Shown in pieces: positions 34,520-47,009 of a DNA stretch of 64,000 nucleotides. Source of the DNA: Acanthococcus lagerstroemiae (Eukaryota > Arthropoda > Insecta > Hemiptera > Eriococcidae); assembly GCA_031841125.1 (NCBI GenBank), contig CM063110.1:57139946-57203945 (forward strand). Direction: 5' to 3'. Under the pieces are notes generated by a model. It saw only the letters and a list, made by a program, of their open reading frames with translations. It was not told where the DNA came from and ran no database searches. The position numbers were made by a program, and so were the translations under genes. The stretch's first letter is position 1, and each line of letters starts with the position of its first letter.

Positions 34520-36110
34520 TCTAAGGAACTTTGCCCTATTAGCGCCATTCTCAATTTGATCGAGTCTCATGTCGACTTTAATTATCTTATGGCGCAGCGA
34601 TTGCGACATTTCCGAATAGAGACTTTCATCATCCCAGGGGGAAAGAATTTTGAAAACCGTTGCTCAAAAACCTTTGTAACTTTTCTGATAGACACTAAGG
34701 TTCCTAATAACTCCAATAGATAATTTTTCAAAAAATTCCATGTCACACGTACTATAGATAGGTATGAATTTCTGGATTTTCATGCCTCTGGGTGAAAACG
34801 TATCAATTTCTCTGTATGCAATCGTTATTACCGTGTTAAAAATTGTTAGAGAAACTTTGCTGTAAAGAGGTAATTTTAAACAAACAAAAAAAAAATGCAA
34901 AATTCTTTATTTTTATTTAAATTGTAATTCACATGCTTATAAAATCTTTGTTTTTATTTAAAATTTTGATTCAAGGTACAAAAATTAGGTTACAAACAGT
35001 TTGGACACGTATGAAACATAAATTTACGAACAAAAATGAAATTTTACGAATTGGTATGATAGAAAACCTTGTCTCGAAAAAGAGTCCTTGAATCATTGTA
35101 AGTATGTATTTAGCGAGTAACAGTTCAAAATGAAAAAGTGATTTGTATAGTAGATAAAAGCGGAATCTGACAACATATTGCACTTACCTCTATTTGAATT
35201 GAAAATAATTTTTACGCTTGGGAAAAAAAATCGAAAACACATGTTACGAATTGCGTGTTCTCACTTACCACCGATTTGCTTCAGCAACATGGAAACTATT
35301 TTGGATAGTGTTATTTTCATTCCTGAACACGAATATGAGCTCACTTTCACGACCAGATGGATAGTTTTGGAGATATTGATAGGCAGGCCCGTATTTTGGC
35401 ATTGGCTGTAGGGGTTTCAGCCCAGGCCGGCAAACGAAAGACGATTTCTTAGCGTATTTAAGGTAGTGACACATGACGTCATCAGAACGCTCGTTATCAA
35501 TATCGGGGGAAAGAACCAAAATGAAATACAGGTAGTCTAATGGGAAGTTAACAAATCTTTCCATTGATGTCAACAAAGTAAGTGGAACTGCGTGAAAAAT
35601 GATAAGAATGAAATTTGTGGGAAATCGTATTTACATTTTTAAATAGCAACTTTCGTATGATTTCGAACACTCTCTTGCGAATTATTACACTTTGACAATT
35701 GACTATACTGCTTAACATTGTGAATTATGTATTTCGGATTTATACGTTATTTCTAATTAAATTTCGTAGTAATAGTCAACCTTTCACCACCGATTGCCAG
35801 AAACTCGGTTTAACCTGAAAAAAACGCAAAATTATTCAGTCATTTTTATCAATTTTATCAAACTTGGGGGCAAAATATATAAACACAGCCAAAGTGCCAT
35901 TCTCCTATAGATCACTCGAAGAGACTAAAACGACCCTTCACAAATTAATATTTTATATTTAAATTATATAATTAAAAATAATTTCAATTTTTAAAATAAT
36001 ATTATAATAAAGATAAAATTAATTAATATAAATTCTTTTACTGAATAAATTAAACTTAAAAATTTTAAATATTTAATTGAATTATTAAAAGAAATAAAAA
36101 CAAATTCCAC
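34520..36110. other. left-arm-specific 1.6-kb segment
   Basis: The right arm jumps from the counterpart of 34,500 (about 43,260) to that of 36,130 (about 43,130), so this segment is an insertion on the left or a loss on the right. It contains AT-rich DNA and a GGCCCGTATTTTGGC…CAGGCCGGC stretch (35,385-35,435) that looks like a TE terminus. Two consensus donor sequences on the minus strand (near 35,205 and 35,272) do not bound convincing exons. Confidence 0.5.
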
Positions 36111-36589
36111 GTTTTTACATTTGGTCGGTATTTTTTGGAAAGTTTATTTCGTTTGGTTTCAGCCATTTAGTCGGTATTTGAGGCATTTGCATGTTTATAG
36201 GTGATCCAGTAATCATGATAAGTATTCCTGCAGGTGCTTTCAGATTATAGTCAGTACATCGCATTTATTTGGAAATTTTTAATGTGTTATATTTTACTTT
36301 TTGGATTGCTTGCAGGTACCCCAGTGATCGTATGCAGTGTTCCCGATTGTGCTTGCAGTTTACAAAGAGTACATCTGAGTTGCTTCTTGTGGTTGTAAAC
36401 AGTGGCGTAAATGAAGTGGAGGATATGAGGATAATATACCTCCACTCCTCTCAGAGCCAGGAGGAAAAGTAGAATTTTTTCATTTACCGACCAATTTTCA
36501 AAATTCCAGTGAATTTTTTTGTAGAACCGCCACTATTTCTACCTACAATATTATTACTTATCCTCCAAAACTCGGAAGAACATCCCATT

Positions 36590-37800
36590 TACGCTACTGA
36601 CAGTGAAATCTCGAGTGTAATACAGTTTTATACCTCGGATTTTGTAATCTAAAATTGGGGGAAAAAAGGGTCGAAATTTTAGACAATAGCGCGTAGGCGC
36701 GTGTCAAATATGCTCGAGATTTTACTGTAGTTCTTGCTACTAAATGAGTATGAAAAGTGAGAGATGCTTTACCAAAATGCAGTAAGTCCATGTTTTTTTT
36801 TTAAATTTAATTTAGCCTTAGTTCGAACCCGCAGACCAAGGAAAAGTGCTCTAATATCTACACCTTTACTGAGCCCAGAATTTTAGTAGGTACTTCAACA
36901 TGAACTATTTGTTCTAGAAGTTTAGTTATATGCTACATTATAGGTAGAACCATTTTTTGCGCACAAAATTCTCATGACATAAGATTTTCAAATACTGATT
37001 CTACAAGAGTACCTAAAATTGACCTTTCAAATTTGGGTTCCTGATATCGCCCGCTCAAAAAATTCCAAAAAACAAAATAATAAGCAATGGAAAACGATGT
37101 TTATTGTTACTATTACACAGGAATGTACAAAAAAGTAAATATTATTATCATTATCAACTTGGAATGGAATTTTCTCGTAATTTACAATAAGAACGTTGAA
37201 AATCTGCTTAATTGAAGAACTTGGCCCTCACCATCGCTTTTTCGCTACATAACGTTCTTATTATCCAAGTAATTTGTAATTCATGGTCGATATTGCCCGC
37301 TAAACGATATTAGGGCACTTCCACCTTAAAGTAGATAGGTACGCTGCAATTATTAAAAATTTTTGATGTTATTTTTTGGTTTACAGATACCCCCGTGATT
37401 GTTTTCAGTGTTCCAGATGGCGATTGCTTGAGGAATGAACTCACAAATTGGCCTCAGTCCCAAACATGAACTTGTTGAAAATTGAAAAAAATATCTTAAT
37501 ATAGATAGTACGCATAGGGACAATGAAAAATTGAACATGTAGCTTTCGACATCCTCCGGCAGTTGGCTTAATTTTTTTTTTTTTTAAACTAAGGTCAGTT
37601 TGTGAATTCACTTTTCATATGCTACTGATTGTGAAATCTCGAGTATAACCCACCTCCGATTTTGTAATCTAAAATTGGAAATGGACCTGAAATTGAGAGA
37701 AATGTTGCCTATGCGCTATACTCGAGATTTTACTACTATGTAAGTATGAATAAGTAAAAAATGCTGTAGTAAAATGCGGTAAGTCCGTGTTTTTGTTATT
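36590..37800. repeat. about 1.0-kb tandem duplication inside the arm
   Basis: Positions 36,595-36,800 are repeated at 37,620-37,800. Both carry GAAATCTCGAGT, GATTTTGTAATCTAAAATTG, CTCGAGATTTTACT and the closing AATGCRGTAAGTCCRTGTTT. A related CCCCNGTGATYGT…CAGTGTTCC phrase precedes each (36,317 and 37,390). The right arm has both units too (41,640-41,830 and 42,490-42,640), so the duplication is older than the palindrome. Confidence 0.65.
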
Positions 37801-38189
37801 TTTGGATTAGCGAGACGGTTTTAGTCCAAATCTATCAATAACATAGTAGTTTTGAAAATCAAATCATCAGTTCAAGTTGCGGCTAGCTTTTCACAGAAGT
37901 AGCAATAAAAGTACATCTGCAGGCAGTTTTTTCTGCCTTGTGCACAATCTTGAAACACGGACTTACTGTGTTTTCGAACGGCTTCAGTAATGAAGAACCC
38001 TTAGGAGAGGCCATACATATAACGATATTTATTCTGGAAAATTAATTTCCAAAACTTGGGTTTTGCGAATTGTTCGAAACAAACTGACGTCTGTAGACAG
38101 TTGTTCTGAGATTTCAGAAAGAGGGAGTTGTACTGTTTTCAAAAAAGCTGCGCTTAAATGTTCTTCATTACCTGAAGTCCTGTATGTCC

Positions 38190-39575
38190 AATACCCTCTC
38201 TTTCTCCTATTTTTACCTTTTGTACTCCTTTCTTCTTTTCTCCCAATCCTTTCTCCATCTTCTTTCTTTTCTACACCCTTTCCTTCTGCTCTCTTCTGTT
38301 TCTTTTCCACTCTTATCCTCATGTCCCAGTCCTTGCTCCTCCTCTCCCCTCTTCCTTTTGTTCTACTCCTCGTTCAGTCTTCCTGTTGCATCTCTGCCTC
38401 TTCCTTTCTCCTCCGCCTTCCTGCTTGCTTCTTTGCTTCTATTCCTCTCTTACCCTCATGTCCTCGGCCTTCTCTCCTCTCAGCTCTTACATTTGGTGCA
38501 ACTCCTGCCCGTTGCTCCTTGTTCCATCTCCCTCTCTCCTCTTTCTGCTCTTACTTATCTCCTCCTCTCGCCCCTTCTTTTATTTTGTGCTACTCCTGCC
38601 CTTCGCTCCTTTTTCCTGACTTTCTCTCTACTCTTCCGTCCTCCACCCCTCTCCCTTCCTCATCCGCCTTTCTGCTCCTCTTCTTTTCTCTCTTTCCCCC
38701 AATCCTTTCTCTGTGTTCTTCCCTGGTCTGCTTGCCTTGCTTCATTCATGTCCCAGTCCTTTCCTCCTCTTTTCCATTCTTTCCTCTTCCATCACCGCCT
38801 TTACAGTTCACCCCTTCTCGCCTTTTCTCCTCCCGCTTTGCTCTTCTCTCCTTTTCCCCCTGGTCTCTTGTTTCTTCTTTGCTTCTTTTGCTTCTCCTCT
38901 CTCCCCTTCTTTCCTTTTTGTGCTATTCCTGATCCCCAACCAGCCTTTCTCCTCTGGTCTTCTTTTCCTCCTCTACTCCTATTGCTCCTTGTTTTCTCTC
39001 TTCCATCTTCCTCTCTCCCTCTCCTCCACTTGTCTCTTCCTTTCCGCCTTCTCTCCTCCATTCTTTTCTCTCCCTTCCTTGCTTCTCTCCTTCCTCCTCT
39101 TCTTCCGGAGAGAGCGAGGAGAGAAGGAAGTATGGAGAGGGAGTAGTGAAGAAGAGGGAGGTGGAGCTGCCTCTCCCAGTGTCCCTTCCTCTCTTCTTTT
39201 CTCCGTTCTTCCCTCTGCCTCTCTAAGAGGTTTCCTTCCCATTCCTCCTTCCCATCTTCTCCTCTCCCTTTCTCTTCTCTTCTCTCTGTTCCTCCCTCTC
39301 CTTCCTTATCCTCCTCCTCCTCTCCTCTCTCCCTTCCTTCCTTCTCTCTTCTCTTTTCCTCCTCCTCTCTTCTCTCCCTTCCTTGATTCTCCCCTATCCT
39401 CGCCCTTTCTTGCTTCTCTTCGTCCTTATGGAGAGAAGTGGGAGGCGAGAAAGTGGGAGATGAGGAAGAGGGGAAGAAAGAAGGAGGTTAGGGAGGAGAT
39501 GCAGGAAGGAGAAAGAGAAAGGGAGAGAAGAAGGAGAAGAATGGAAGAAGGGGGAGAAGAGAGAGAGAAAGAGAA

Positions 39576-39608
<33 letters not shown>

Positions 39609-39728
39609 TGGAGAGAGAGAGAGAGAGGGGAAGAAGGGAGTGGTGGGGAGGTTGGGGGTGAGGGGAAGAGGGGCCGGGGCCCGCCACAGACACGCGCGCA
39701 CGTGCGCTCTCTCTCTCTCTCTCCACTC

Positions 39729-39774
<46 letters not shown>

Positions 39775-41190
39775 TCTCTCTCCACTCTCCACTCTCTCAC
39801 CACTCTCTCTCTCTCTCGCACACACACACACACACACATTTTCTCGTTCTCTCTCTCTCTCTTCTCCCCCTTCTTCCTTCTTCTTCTCCTTCTCTCCCTT
39901 TCTCTTTCTCCTTCCTGCATCTCCTCCCTAACCTCCTTCTTTCTTCCCCTCTCTTCCTCATCTCCCACTTTCTCGCCTCCCACTTCTCTCCATAAGGACG
40001 AAGAGAAGCAAGAAAGGATAGGGGAGAATCAAGGAAGGGAGAGAAGAGAGGAGGAGGAAAAGAGAAGAGAGAAGGAAGGAAGGAAGGGAGAGAGGAGAGG
40101 AGGAGGATAAGGAAGGAGAGGGAGGAACAGAGAGAAGAGAAGAGAAAGGGAGAGGAGAAGATAGGAAGGAGGAATGGGAAGGAAACCTCTTAGAGAGGCA
40201 GAGAGAAGAACGGAGAAAAGAAGAGAGGAAGGGACACTGGGAGAGGCAGCTCCACCTCCCTCTTCTTCACTACTCCCTCTCCATACTTCCTTCTCTCCTC
40301 GCTCTCTCTGGAAGAAGAGGAGCAAGGAGAGAAGCAAGGAAGGGAGAGAAAAGAATGGAGGAGAGAAGGCGGAAAGGAAGAGACAAGTGGAGGAGAGGGA
40401 GAGAGGAAGATGGAAGAGAGAGAAAACAAGGAGCAAATAGGAGTAGAGGAGGAAAGAAGACCAGAGGAGAAAGGCTGCTAGGGGATCAGGAATAGCACAA
40501 AAAGGGAGAAGGGGAGAGAGGAGGAACAAAAGAAGCAAAGAAGAAACAAGAAACCAGGGGAAAAGGAGAGAAAAGGATTGAGAGGAAGGGGGGAAAAAGG
40601 AGCAGCAAAGCGGGAGGAGAAGAGGCGAGAAAGGGTGAACCGTAAAGGCGGTGATGGAAGAGGAAAGAGGACTGGGACATGAATGAAGCAAGGCAAGCAG
40701 ACTAGGGAAGAACGCAGAGAAAGGATTGGGGGAAAGAGAGAAAGAAGAGGAGCAGAAAGGCGGATGAGGAAGGGAGAGGGGGTGGAGGACGGAAGAGTAG
40801 AGAAAGCAGGAACAAGGAGCGAAGGGCAAGAGTAGCACAAAAAGGATTGGATGAGAGGAGGAGAGAAGTAGAAAAGGGCACGAGTTGCACAAAAGATAAG
40901 ATGACAGGAGGCGAGGAAGACTAGGATATGAAGATAAGAGAGGAGGAATAGAAGCAAAGAAGAAAGGAGCCGGAAGGCGAAGGAGAAAGGGTTAGGCGGA
41001 GATGGTAGAGGAACAAGGAGTAGAACAAAAGGAAGGGGTGAAAGTAGAAGAAGGGATTGGGACATGAGGATAAGAGAGGAAAAGAAGCAGAGGAGAGCGA
41101 GCAGAAGGAAAAGGTGAAGAAAGGAAAGAAGATGGAGAAAGGATTGGGAGAAAAGAAGAAAGGAAAGGCGAAAATAGGAGAAAGAAAGGG
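38190..41190. repeat. polypyrimidine/polypurine palindrome core
   Basis: Strand composition switches in mirror blocks. It is almost pure C/T at 38,190-39,100, G/A at 39,105-39,172, C/T at 39,172-39,425, and G/A at 39,426-39,665. A short GC-rich hinge with CACGCGCGCACGTGCG follows (39,680-39,708), then C/T to about 39,990, G/A to 40,255, C/T to 40,312 and G/A to 41,190. (GA)n and (GT)n runs surround the hinge. The long Ser/Leu/Pro-rich or Arg/Glu/Lys-rich frames here reflect the lack of stop codons in such DNA and are not genes. Triplex (H-DNA) and hairpin formation are plausible physical consequences. Confidence 0.9.
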
Positions 41191-44100
41191 GTATTGGACA
41201 TCAGGTAATGAAGAACATTTAAGCGCAGCTTTTTTGAAAACAGTGCAACTAACTGTCTACAGACGTCATTTTTTTTTTCTAAGATTCGCGAAACCCAACG
41301 AATATTCCATGTGGAATTAAATGTAAGCAGTGAATGAACTCGCTGTTTTTTGGAAATTAATTTTTCAGAATAAATATCGTTATATGTATGGCCTCTCTTA
41401 AGTGTTCTTCATCATGGAAGTCGTTCAAAAACACAGCATGTCCGTGTTTCAAAATTGTGCACAAGGCAGAAAAAACTGCTTACAGATTTCAGTTTTGTAT
41501 TTTTATTGCTACCTTTGTGAAAAGCTAGACGCGACTTGAACTGATGCTTTGATTTTCAAAACTACAATGTTGTTGATAGGTTTGGGCTGAACCCATCTCG
41601 CTAATCCAAAAATAACAAAAACACGGACTTACTGCATTTTAGTACAGCATTTTTTACTTATTCATACTTACTTAGTAGCAAGAACTACAATAAAATCTCG
41701 AGTATAGTAAGTCAGCGCATACACACCATTTTTCTCAATTTCAGATCTGTTTCCAATTTTAGATTACAAAATCGCAGGTGGGTTATACTCGAGATTTCAC
41801 AATCAGTAGCAAATGAAAATTGAATTCAAAAACTGCCCTTAGTGAAAAAAAAAAATTTCAAAAATATTTTTTTCAATTTTCAATTGGTATATGTTTTGGA
41901 CGGAGGGCAATTTGTGAGTCCATTCCTCAAGCAATCGCCATCTGGAACATTGAAAACAATCACAAAGGTATCTGTAAACAAAAAAAATCAAAAATTCTTA
42001 ATAAATGGGACGTGCCTACCTACTGTGAGGGAAAGTGCCCTAATATCGTCTAACGCGTAATATCGACCACCTTGATATTTCATGTGTTATAAATTACGAA
42101 TTACTTGTATTACAGATAATAATTATCATCGTTTTCCATTGTTTTTTTTTTCAATTTTTCGACCGGGCAATATCAAGAACCCAAATTTAAAGGTCAATTT
42201 TAGGTACTCTTGTAGAATCAATTTTCGAAAAACCCTGTCATGAGTATTTTGCAAAGATAGTTAGCAACAATAATCGTGCGCAAAGAATAGTTCTATAATG
42301 TAGCACAGTCAAACTTCAAAAAAAAAAAAAAAATTCATTTTGAAGTACCTACTAAAAGTTTGGGCTGAGTAAAAGTGTCGATATTAGAGCACTTTACCTT
42401 AATCTGCGAATCCGAACATAAAAATAATAATTTAAAAAAAAAATCAAATTAAATTTTTAAAAAACAAAAAAAAATCCAAACAGCATTTTGGTAAAGCATC
42501 TCTCACTATTCATACTCATTTAGTAGCAAGAACTACACTAAAATCTCGAGCATATTTGACACGCGTCAACGCGCTATGGTCTAAAATTTCGCCCTTTTCC
42601 CCCAATCTTAGATTACAAAGTAAAAATATTGTAGGTAGAATAGTGGCGGATCTACAAAAAAATTTGCCAGAATTTTGAAGGTTGGCCGGTAAACTCAAAA
42701 ATTCAACTTTTCCTCCTGGCACTGAGAGGAGTGGAGTATATCCTCATATCCTCCACTTCATTTACGCCACTGTTTGCAACCACAAGAAGCAACTCAAGTG
42801 TACTCTTTGTAAACTGCAAGCGTAATCGGGAACACTGAATACGATCACTGGGGTACCTACAAGCAATCAAAAAAGGAAAATATAACACATTAAAAATTTC
42901 CAAATAAATGCGATGTACCCACTGTAATCTAAAAGCACCCACGGGAACACGAAACACGATTACTGGATCACCTATAAACAAGCAAATTATGACCAGCAAC
43001 CTCACAGTCCTTGGATAGGTGGGTGGAGGGGGTGTAGACAAGTAAACAAAAATAATGAACCGACTTTTTCATATTATGTAGCTAAAACGGCTGTCTGAAA
43101 TACCGACTAAATTGCTGAAATCAAACGTTAACATTGAAAAAATAGTCTAGCGGCCATCTTAAAGAATGAAGGTCTAGACAGATTTTTTTTTTTAGCAAAA
43201 CATATTTTTCCTCCTTCAGACCATGGATACTAATTTTTAAATGAAAAAATATAGAAAACAGTATCAGATCTTAAATCTAACAAACGTCTTATGGCAAAAT
43301 ATAGCTTGATGATAAAGTGCTCTACGGGAAATTATCGATACCTGCTTCGAAATTCAAAATCAACGGCTTTAAAAACCCTAATCTAATATCTTGGCACAAT
43401 TTTCCCAGCATCCTCCTTAACAACGGGGTCAAATTTGGATTTTGCGGTCAAAATCGAGGTCAGATCGACAGTGTGATTTCATTTTTGAAATGAGAGAGCT
43501 ATAAAAACCCTATTCCGATACCGTGTTCAATTTTTTGACTGAATTTTCTCGGTGAAGTCTATTCGGCACCTTCATAGGCATTCAGGTTTAATTGTAACCC
43601 TGATCAGATTTGTGAAATCAGGACCTAGGAAATCCCTATTCCGATACCTTGCTCAATTTCTACGGTACAGTTAATTTGGGGATCAAATTGGTGACGAATG
43701 GAAAACACCCCTATGCCAATACTTCCATTTAAGATTTCAAAGTTAGGGACCGTTCGATTCCCTCTTTTAGGGCAGTTAACGTTTTTCCAGCAGAAGAGAA
43801 ACTAGACCCTAGCCCTTGATACATATCGCCGTTTATTCCAGCTCAATCTAACTTCTCAATGAAAAAAAAAAAAACATTTGTAACGGTACATTTTTTCTGC
43901 TTCTAGTCCTAACTCACTCGTCTCTAGACTCCCCCCCCCCCGGGCATCTGGCCAAGGGGCCTCAATTTCCATGGTACATACTACATACCAGCAAATCAGT
44001 GTAAAAACTAAATTCTCCGATTTCCGAAATTCAGAAAACAATAACTATCTTGCACAAGTACATTATCCCCATGCCCCCCCATGTGCTTAACAATTTATGG

Positions 44101-44313
44101 GCCCGCGATGTACTGTTGAATCAGAATTCTACGACCTCCAAACTCAAAGAAACCATATTAATCTTTAACATGAAACGATACCTATCTGGAACTTATAATT
44201 TATCTTCAACTTCCATCCTTCTCTCCTACCTAAGACTGCCTGAATGTTTATGGTAACTGACAATCAATTTTCAAACCGAACTCAATGATTCAAGAAACTC
44301 AAAAGAAACGATA

Positions 44314-45107
44314 GGGGCAACTGTTGTACCTGGGACCAGTTGTACCTAGGACCGATTTCTCCTATGGAGCCCCCCAGTGGTAGTATACGAAACGAACACT
44401 ACCAGCCTATGAATACTAACATTTGGCAAAAACGTGCATCTGGTGCCAGTCTGCAATAGAGAAAACAGGTAGGTTATTTCAGAAATTAGTTATCAACTTT
44501 TTTTTGCGAAAAATTTTTATTGTCAAATGAACGGGTCGTGTACCTAGGACTGATTTGCTTATTGTACCTAGGACCACAGAAAACTTCGTATAAAATGTGA
44601 TTATTTTTTGTTTTAGGATACGGCGAAGTAAGAATAATGTAAAACGAAATAAAATGGAACCTGTGACTATGAAATCATTGGCTATATTCAATTCGTTGAT
44701 AAACAATGTTTTTTTTTCTTTTTTCAAAAATTAAAAGAATTTTCGATCCAACGTGGAACTTTGCGCGTTATTGATAATATTAGGTACAACGTGTAAGAAG
44801 AACCTACCTAAAAATGTTGAAGTTTTGAAGTACATATATAACATTTGTACTTTTCAGACATCAAAATATATTTTCGTTTATGATTTTGTAACTTTTAATG
44901 AGGTAGACCTAGGTACAACATGGTGTTATACCTGGGACCAAAATTTTCAAAATTTTCAAAAATTCACAAAAAATTGAATACTTGATGTTTTCGAAGTCCA
45001 TTTGCGCAAAAGTATGAAGAAAGTGTAGCTTCATCCAACAGGACAATTATTCAACAAAATTTATAGCCCAAAATGTGAAAAATGGTCCTAGGTATAACAG
45101 TTGCCCC
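44314..45107. mobile_element. 794-bp TA-flanked MITE, right arm only
   Basis: The ends GGGGCAACTGTTGTACCTGG and GGTCCTAGGTATAACAGTTG(CCCC) are inverted and bordered by TA (44,312-13 and 45,108-09). The word GTACCTRGGACC is repeated inside (near 44,336, 44,540, 44,566 and 44,930). It is absent from the left arm, so it inserted after the arms formed. It is non-coding. Confidence 0.75.
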
Positions 45108-46387
45108 TACAAAAATTGTTTTTTCCAAGCAAAACAAAAGAAAAAGTTATTTACTCAATGACAAGAATTTCTCATCCAACACAGTCGAATTTGCCAAAAG
45201 AAGAAAAAAAAAGTCGACTCCAAAAATTCGGCATGGGGAACCGTCCACTACCGTGCAGACAAAACTTTCTTCAATTTGATGAAAATATTCACATTGATTG
45301 AAATAATATATCATAAAATGAAATTTATTGTAAAACATTTCATGAGGATGAATTTCAAGATAGGGTCTGATTCAATGGCCCTACAAAACAAAAGGATATA
45401 ACGACAGGAACAAACGCAAATACGACAATTTAATGAGTCCAACGACAATTTCCATCGTAAATAATAAAAAAATTATAAACGACTTTTTGTGTGGCCGTCA
45501 ATTTAAGTGAAAACTGTAAATAAATGGGAAAATAAATTGAGGGGAATAGTCTTCCCAGTAAACAACAAAATATCAAATCAGGTGTACTCAACTGGACTAC
45601 TACAATCGGAAAAATAACACCACTTCACTGCTTCAAAGAAACAACCATTAACCGTATCTGTCTTGGCCACAGCAAAGCTACAAATTAATTCTTTCTCAGT
45701 CAACTAAAGTCACCAATCTGCTCCACTTGTAACTACTAAACTTAGAATCCAGCTCATCATCGCTGAATACTAACCATATGCCGACCAATACCCAGTTCTA
45801 CCATCCATTATTTTCTCCTCTAGAACCCAGCCACAGAACCTGCACAAACTAATATCAGTCGTTCGAAAATATTTTTTGTCGTTCTTACTAACGAAATAGT
45901 TGTTATTAATGTTGTCGTTATGTACCATTATTTAGTATGCAAAATTCCTATCGTGCAACCCTTTTTTCCTGGCGTGTCATATAATTTTCCCCTTTCAAGA
46001 TATGCGTTAAAAATGCCAGATCAGATAAATGCAAGAAAAAAAAATAATAAAATACCTAAGAATAGTTTAAATGCCGAATCAGATTGGTACAAAAAGTTCA
46101 TTAAAAAAAAAAGTAAAAGCAGGAGCCAAGTGCTCGCAATACAAGAATAAAATGTGCACATACCTCAAATATTCGTTCTTTCAGCAATGGCCTGCTGCTG
46201 CATCTCTTTCTGAGCATTGATACCCATCCATTAAACAAACATCTGCGAACTAGAATTGAAAAATGAAAACGGCATTTATTCGAGAACCAAATTCTCTACA
46301 GCGCATTAGTAAATCAAAAATTATAGCGTACTTACTCTTGTTTCTCTAAGCCATTAACTGAATGCCTAACCTTGATTCGATCATTGA

Positions 46388-46594
46388 CAGGGCCGGCACT
46401 ATTTTACTTTCTCATGTGTACCAAGAAAAAATTTACCAAAACTAATCGCAAAAAACCTAAATCTTCAAATTAGGGTTAGTGTTACGAAAACTGAATGTGA
46501 CGATGCAACCGCTGAAATCCGTATGTAGCCTCTCTACACATGAATTTTCTCATGCGTAGCAAGTACACAACTCCTATAACTGGTGCCGGCCCTG
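46388..46594. mobile_element. hAT-like MITE (right-arm copy)
   Basis: Reverse-complement partner of 30,672-30,881, with ends CAGGGCCGGCACTATTTTAC and CTGGTGCCGGCCCTG. It is about 96 % identical to the left-arm copy by eye. The flanks are too diverged to show a clean TSD. Confidence 0.65.
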
Positions 46595-47009
46595 ATTATT
46601 AGAGTACATCCTAGGGTTCTTCCTGTACCATACACGTAATCCGAATCAGTGACAACTGTGTTCACAGGAAAGCACATGAGAGGTGTTGCCTCTAGGCGAG
46701 TTAAAACCAGACAGCGTCAAAATACCTTAACAGCCGTGCCGACCCACCGATAAACACTAGGTACTGAATGTAAAATCCGAAAGAAAAGGAACTGGAAATC
46801 CCCAACAATGATATACCTGTCCCATATTGGAAACCCGGAGCAACAACTATACATAATAATGAGAAGGAAACAAAGGGCGGATTCGGGTGAACACTCACAT
46901 CGGACAACTGAATACAAAGGTTTGCAAATGAGAAAAGGTTCGGACCATGGAACAAAAGACCAGAAATGGAAAGGAGGCGGTTCGAAAATTCGTTCGAATA
47001 AATGACGTA

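Larger units (their letters stand above)
30282..39708. repeat. left arm of giant palindrome
   Basis: About 9.4 kb that is the reverse complement, with indels, of 39,709-47,006. Matching pairs run in mirror order from the outside in: GTTCCATGGTCCGAACC (30,334) with 46,947; the hAT-like element 30,672-30,881 with 46,388-46,594; CAGCAGCAGGTCATTGCTGA (31,070) with about 46,195; 33,590-33,960 with 43,730-43,990; 36,200-38,180 with 41,200-42,970; and the polypyrimidine core. Local identity by eye is about 96-99 % at the outer edge and near the centre, and about 80-90 % between. No coding function is visible. Confidence 0.9.
39709..47006. repeat. right arm of giant palindrome
   Basis: About 7.3 kb complementary to 30,282-39,708. 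It is shorter because it lacks counterparts of 31,170-32,150 and 34,520-36,110, but it carries its own insertion at 44,314-45,107 and an extra segment at about 45,365-45,980. Homology to the left arm ends near ATTCGTTCGAA at about 47,000; beyond that the flank is unrelated to the left flank. No gene is visible in the arm. Confidence 0.9.

Noticed and set aside
35265..35576. A minus-strand exon ending at the strong donor near 35,272.
   Set aside because: The upstream half overlaps TE-terminus-like sequence (GGCCCGTATTTTGGC…CAGGCCGGC), the frame choice is ambiguous, and there is no codon bias.
38063..41065. Several 150-320 residue open frames (Ser/Leu/Pro/Phe-rich on one strand, Arg/Glu/Lys-rich on the other).
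   Set aside because: They lie in near-pure C/T or G/A DNA, where stop codons cannot occur in most frames. They overlap in several frames on both strands and show no domains.
44312..45109. Reading the paired ends of this element as long terminal repeats of an LTR retrotransposon.
   Set aside because: The ends are inverted, not direct, the TSD is TA, and there is no gag/pol sequence.
30282..47006. Calling the palindrome an assembly artefact.
   Set aside because: The arms differ by about 2-20 % depending on region, have arm-specific insertions with their own TA duplications, and are of unequal length.
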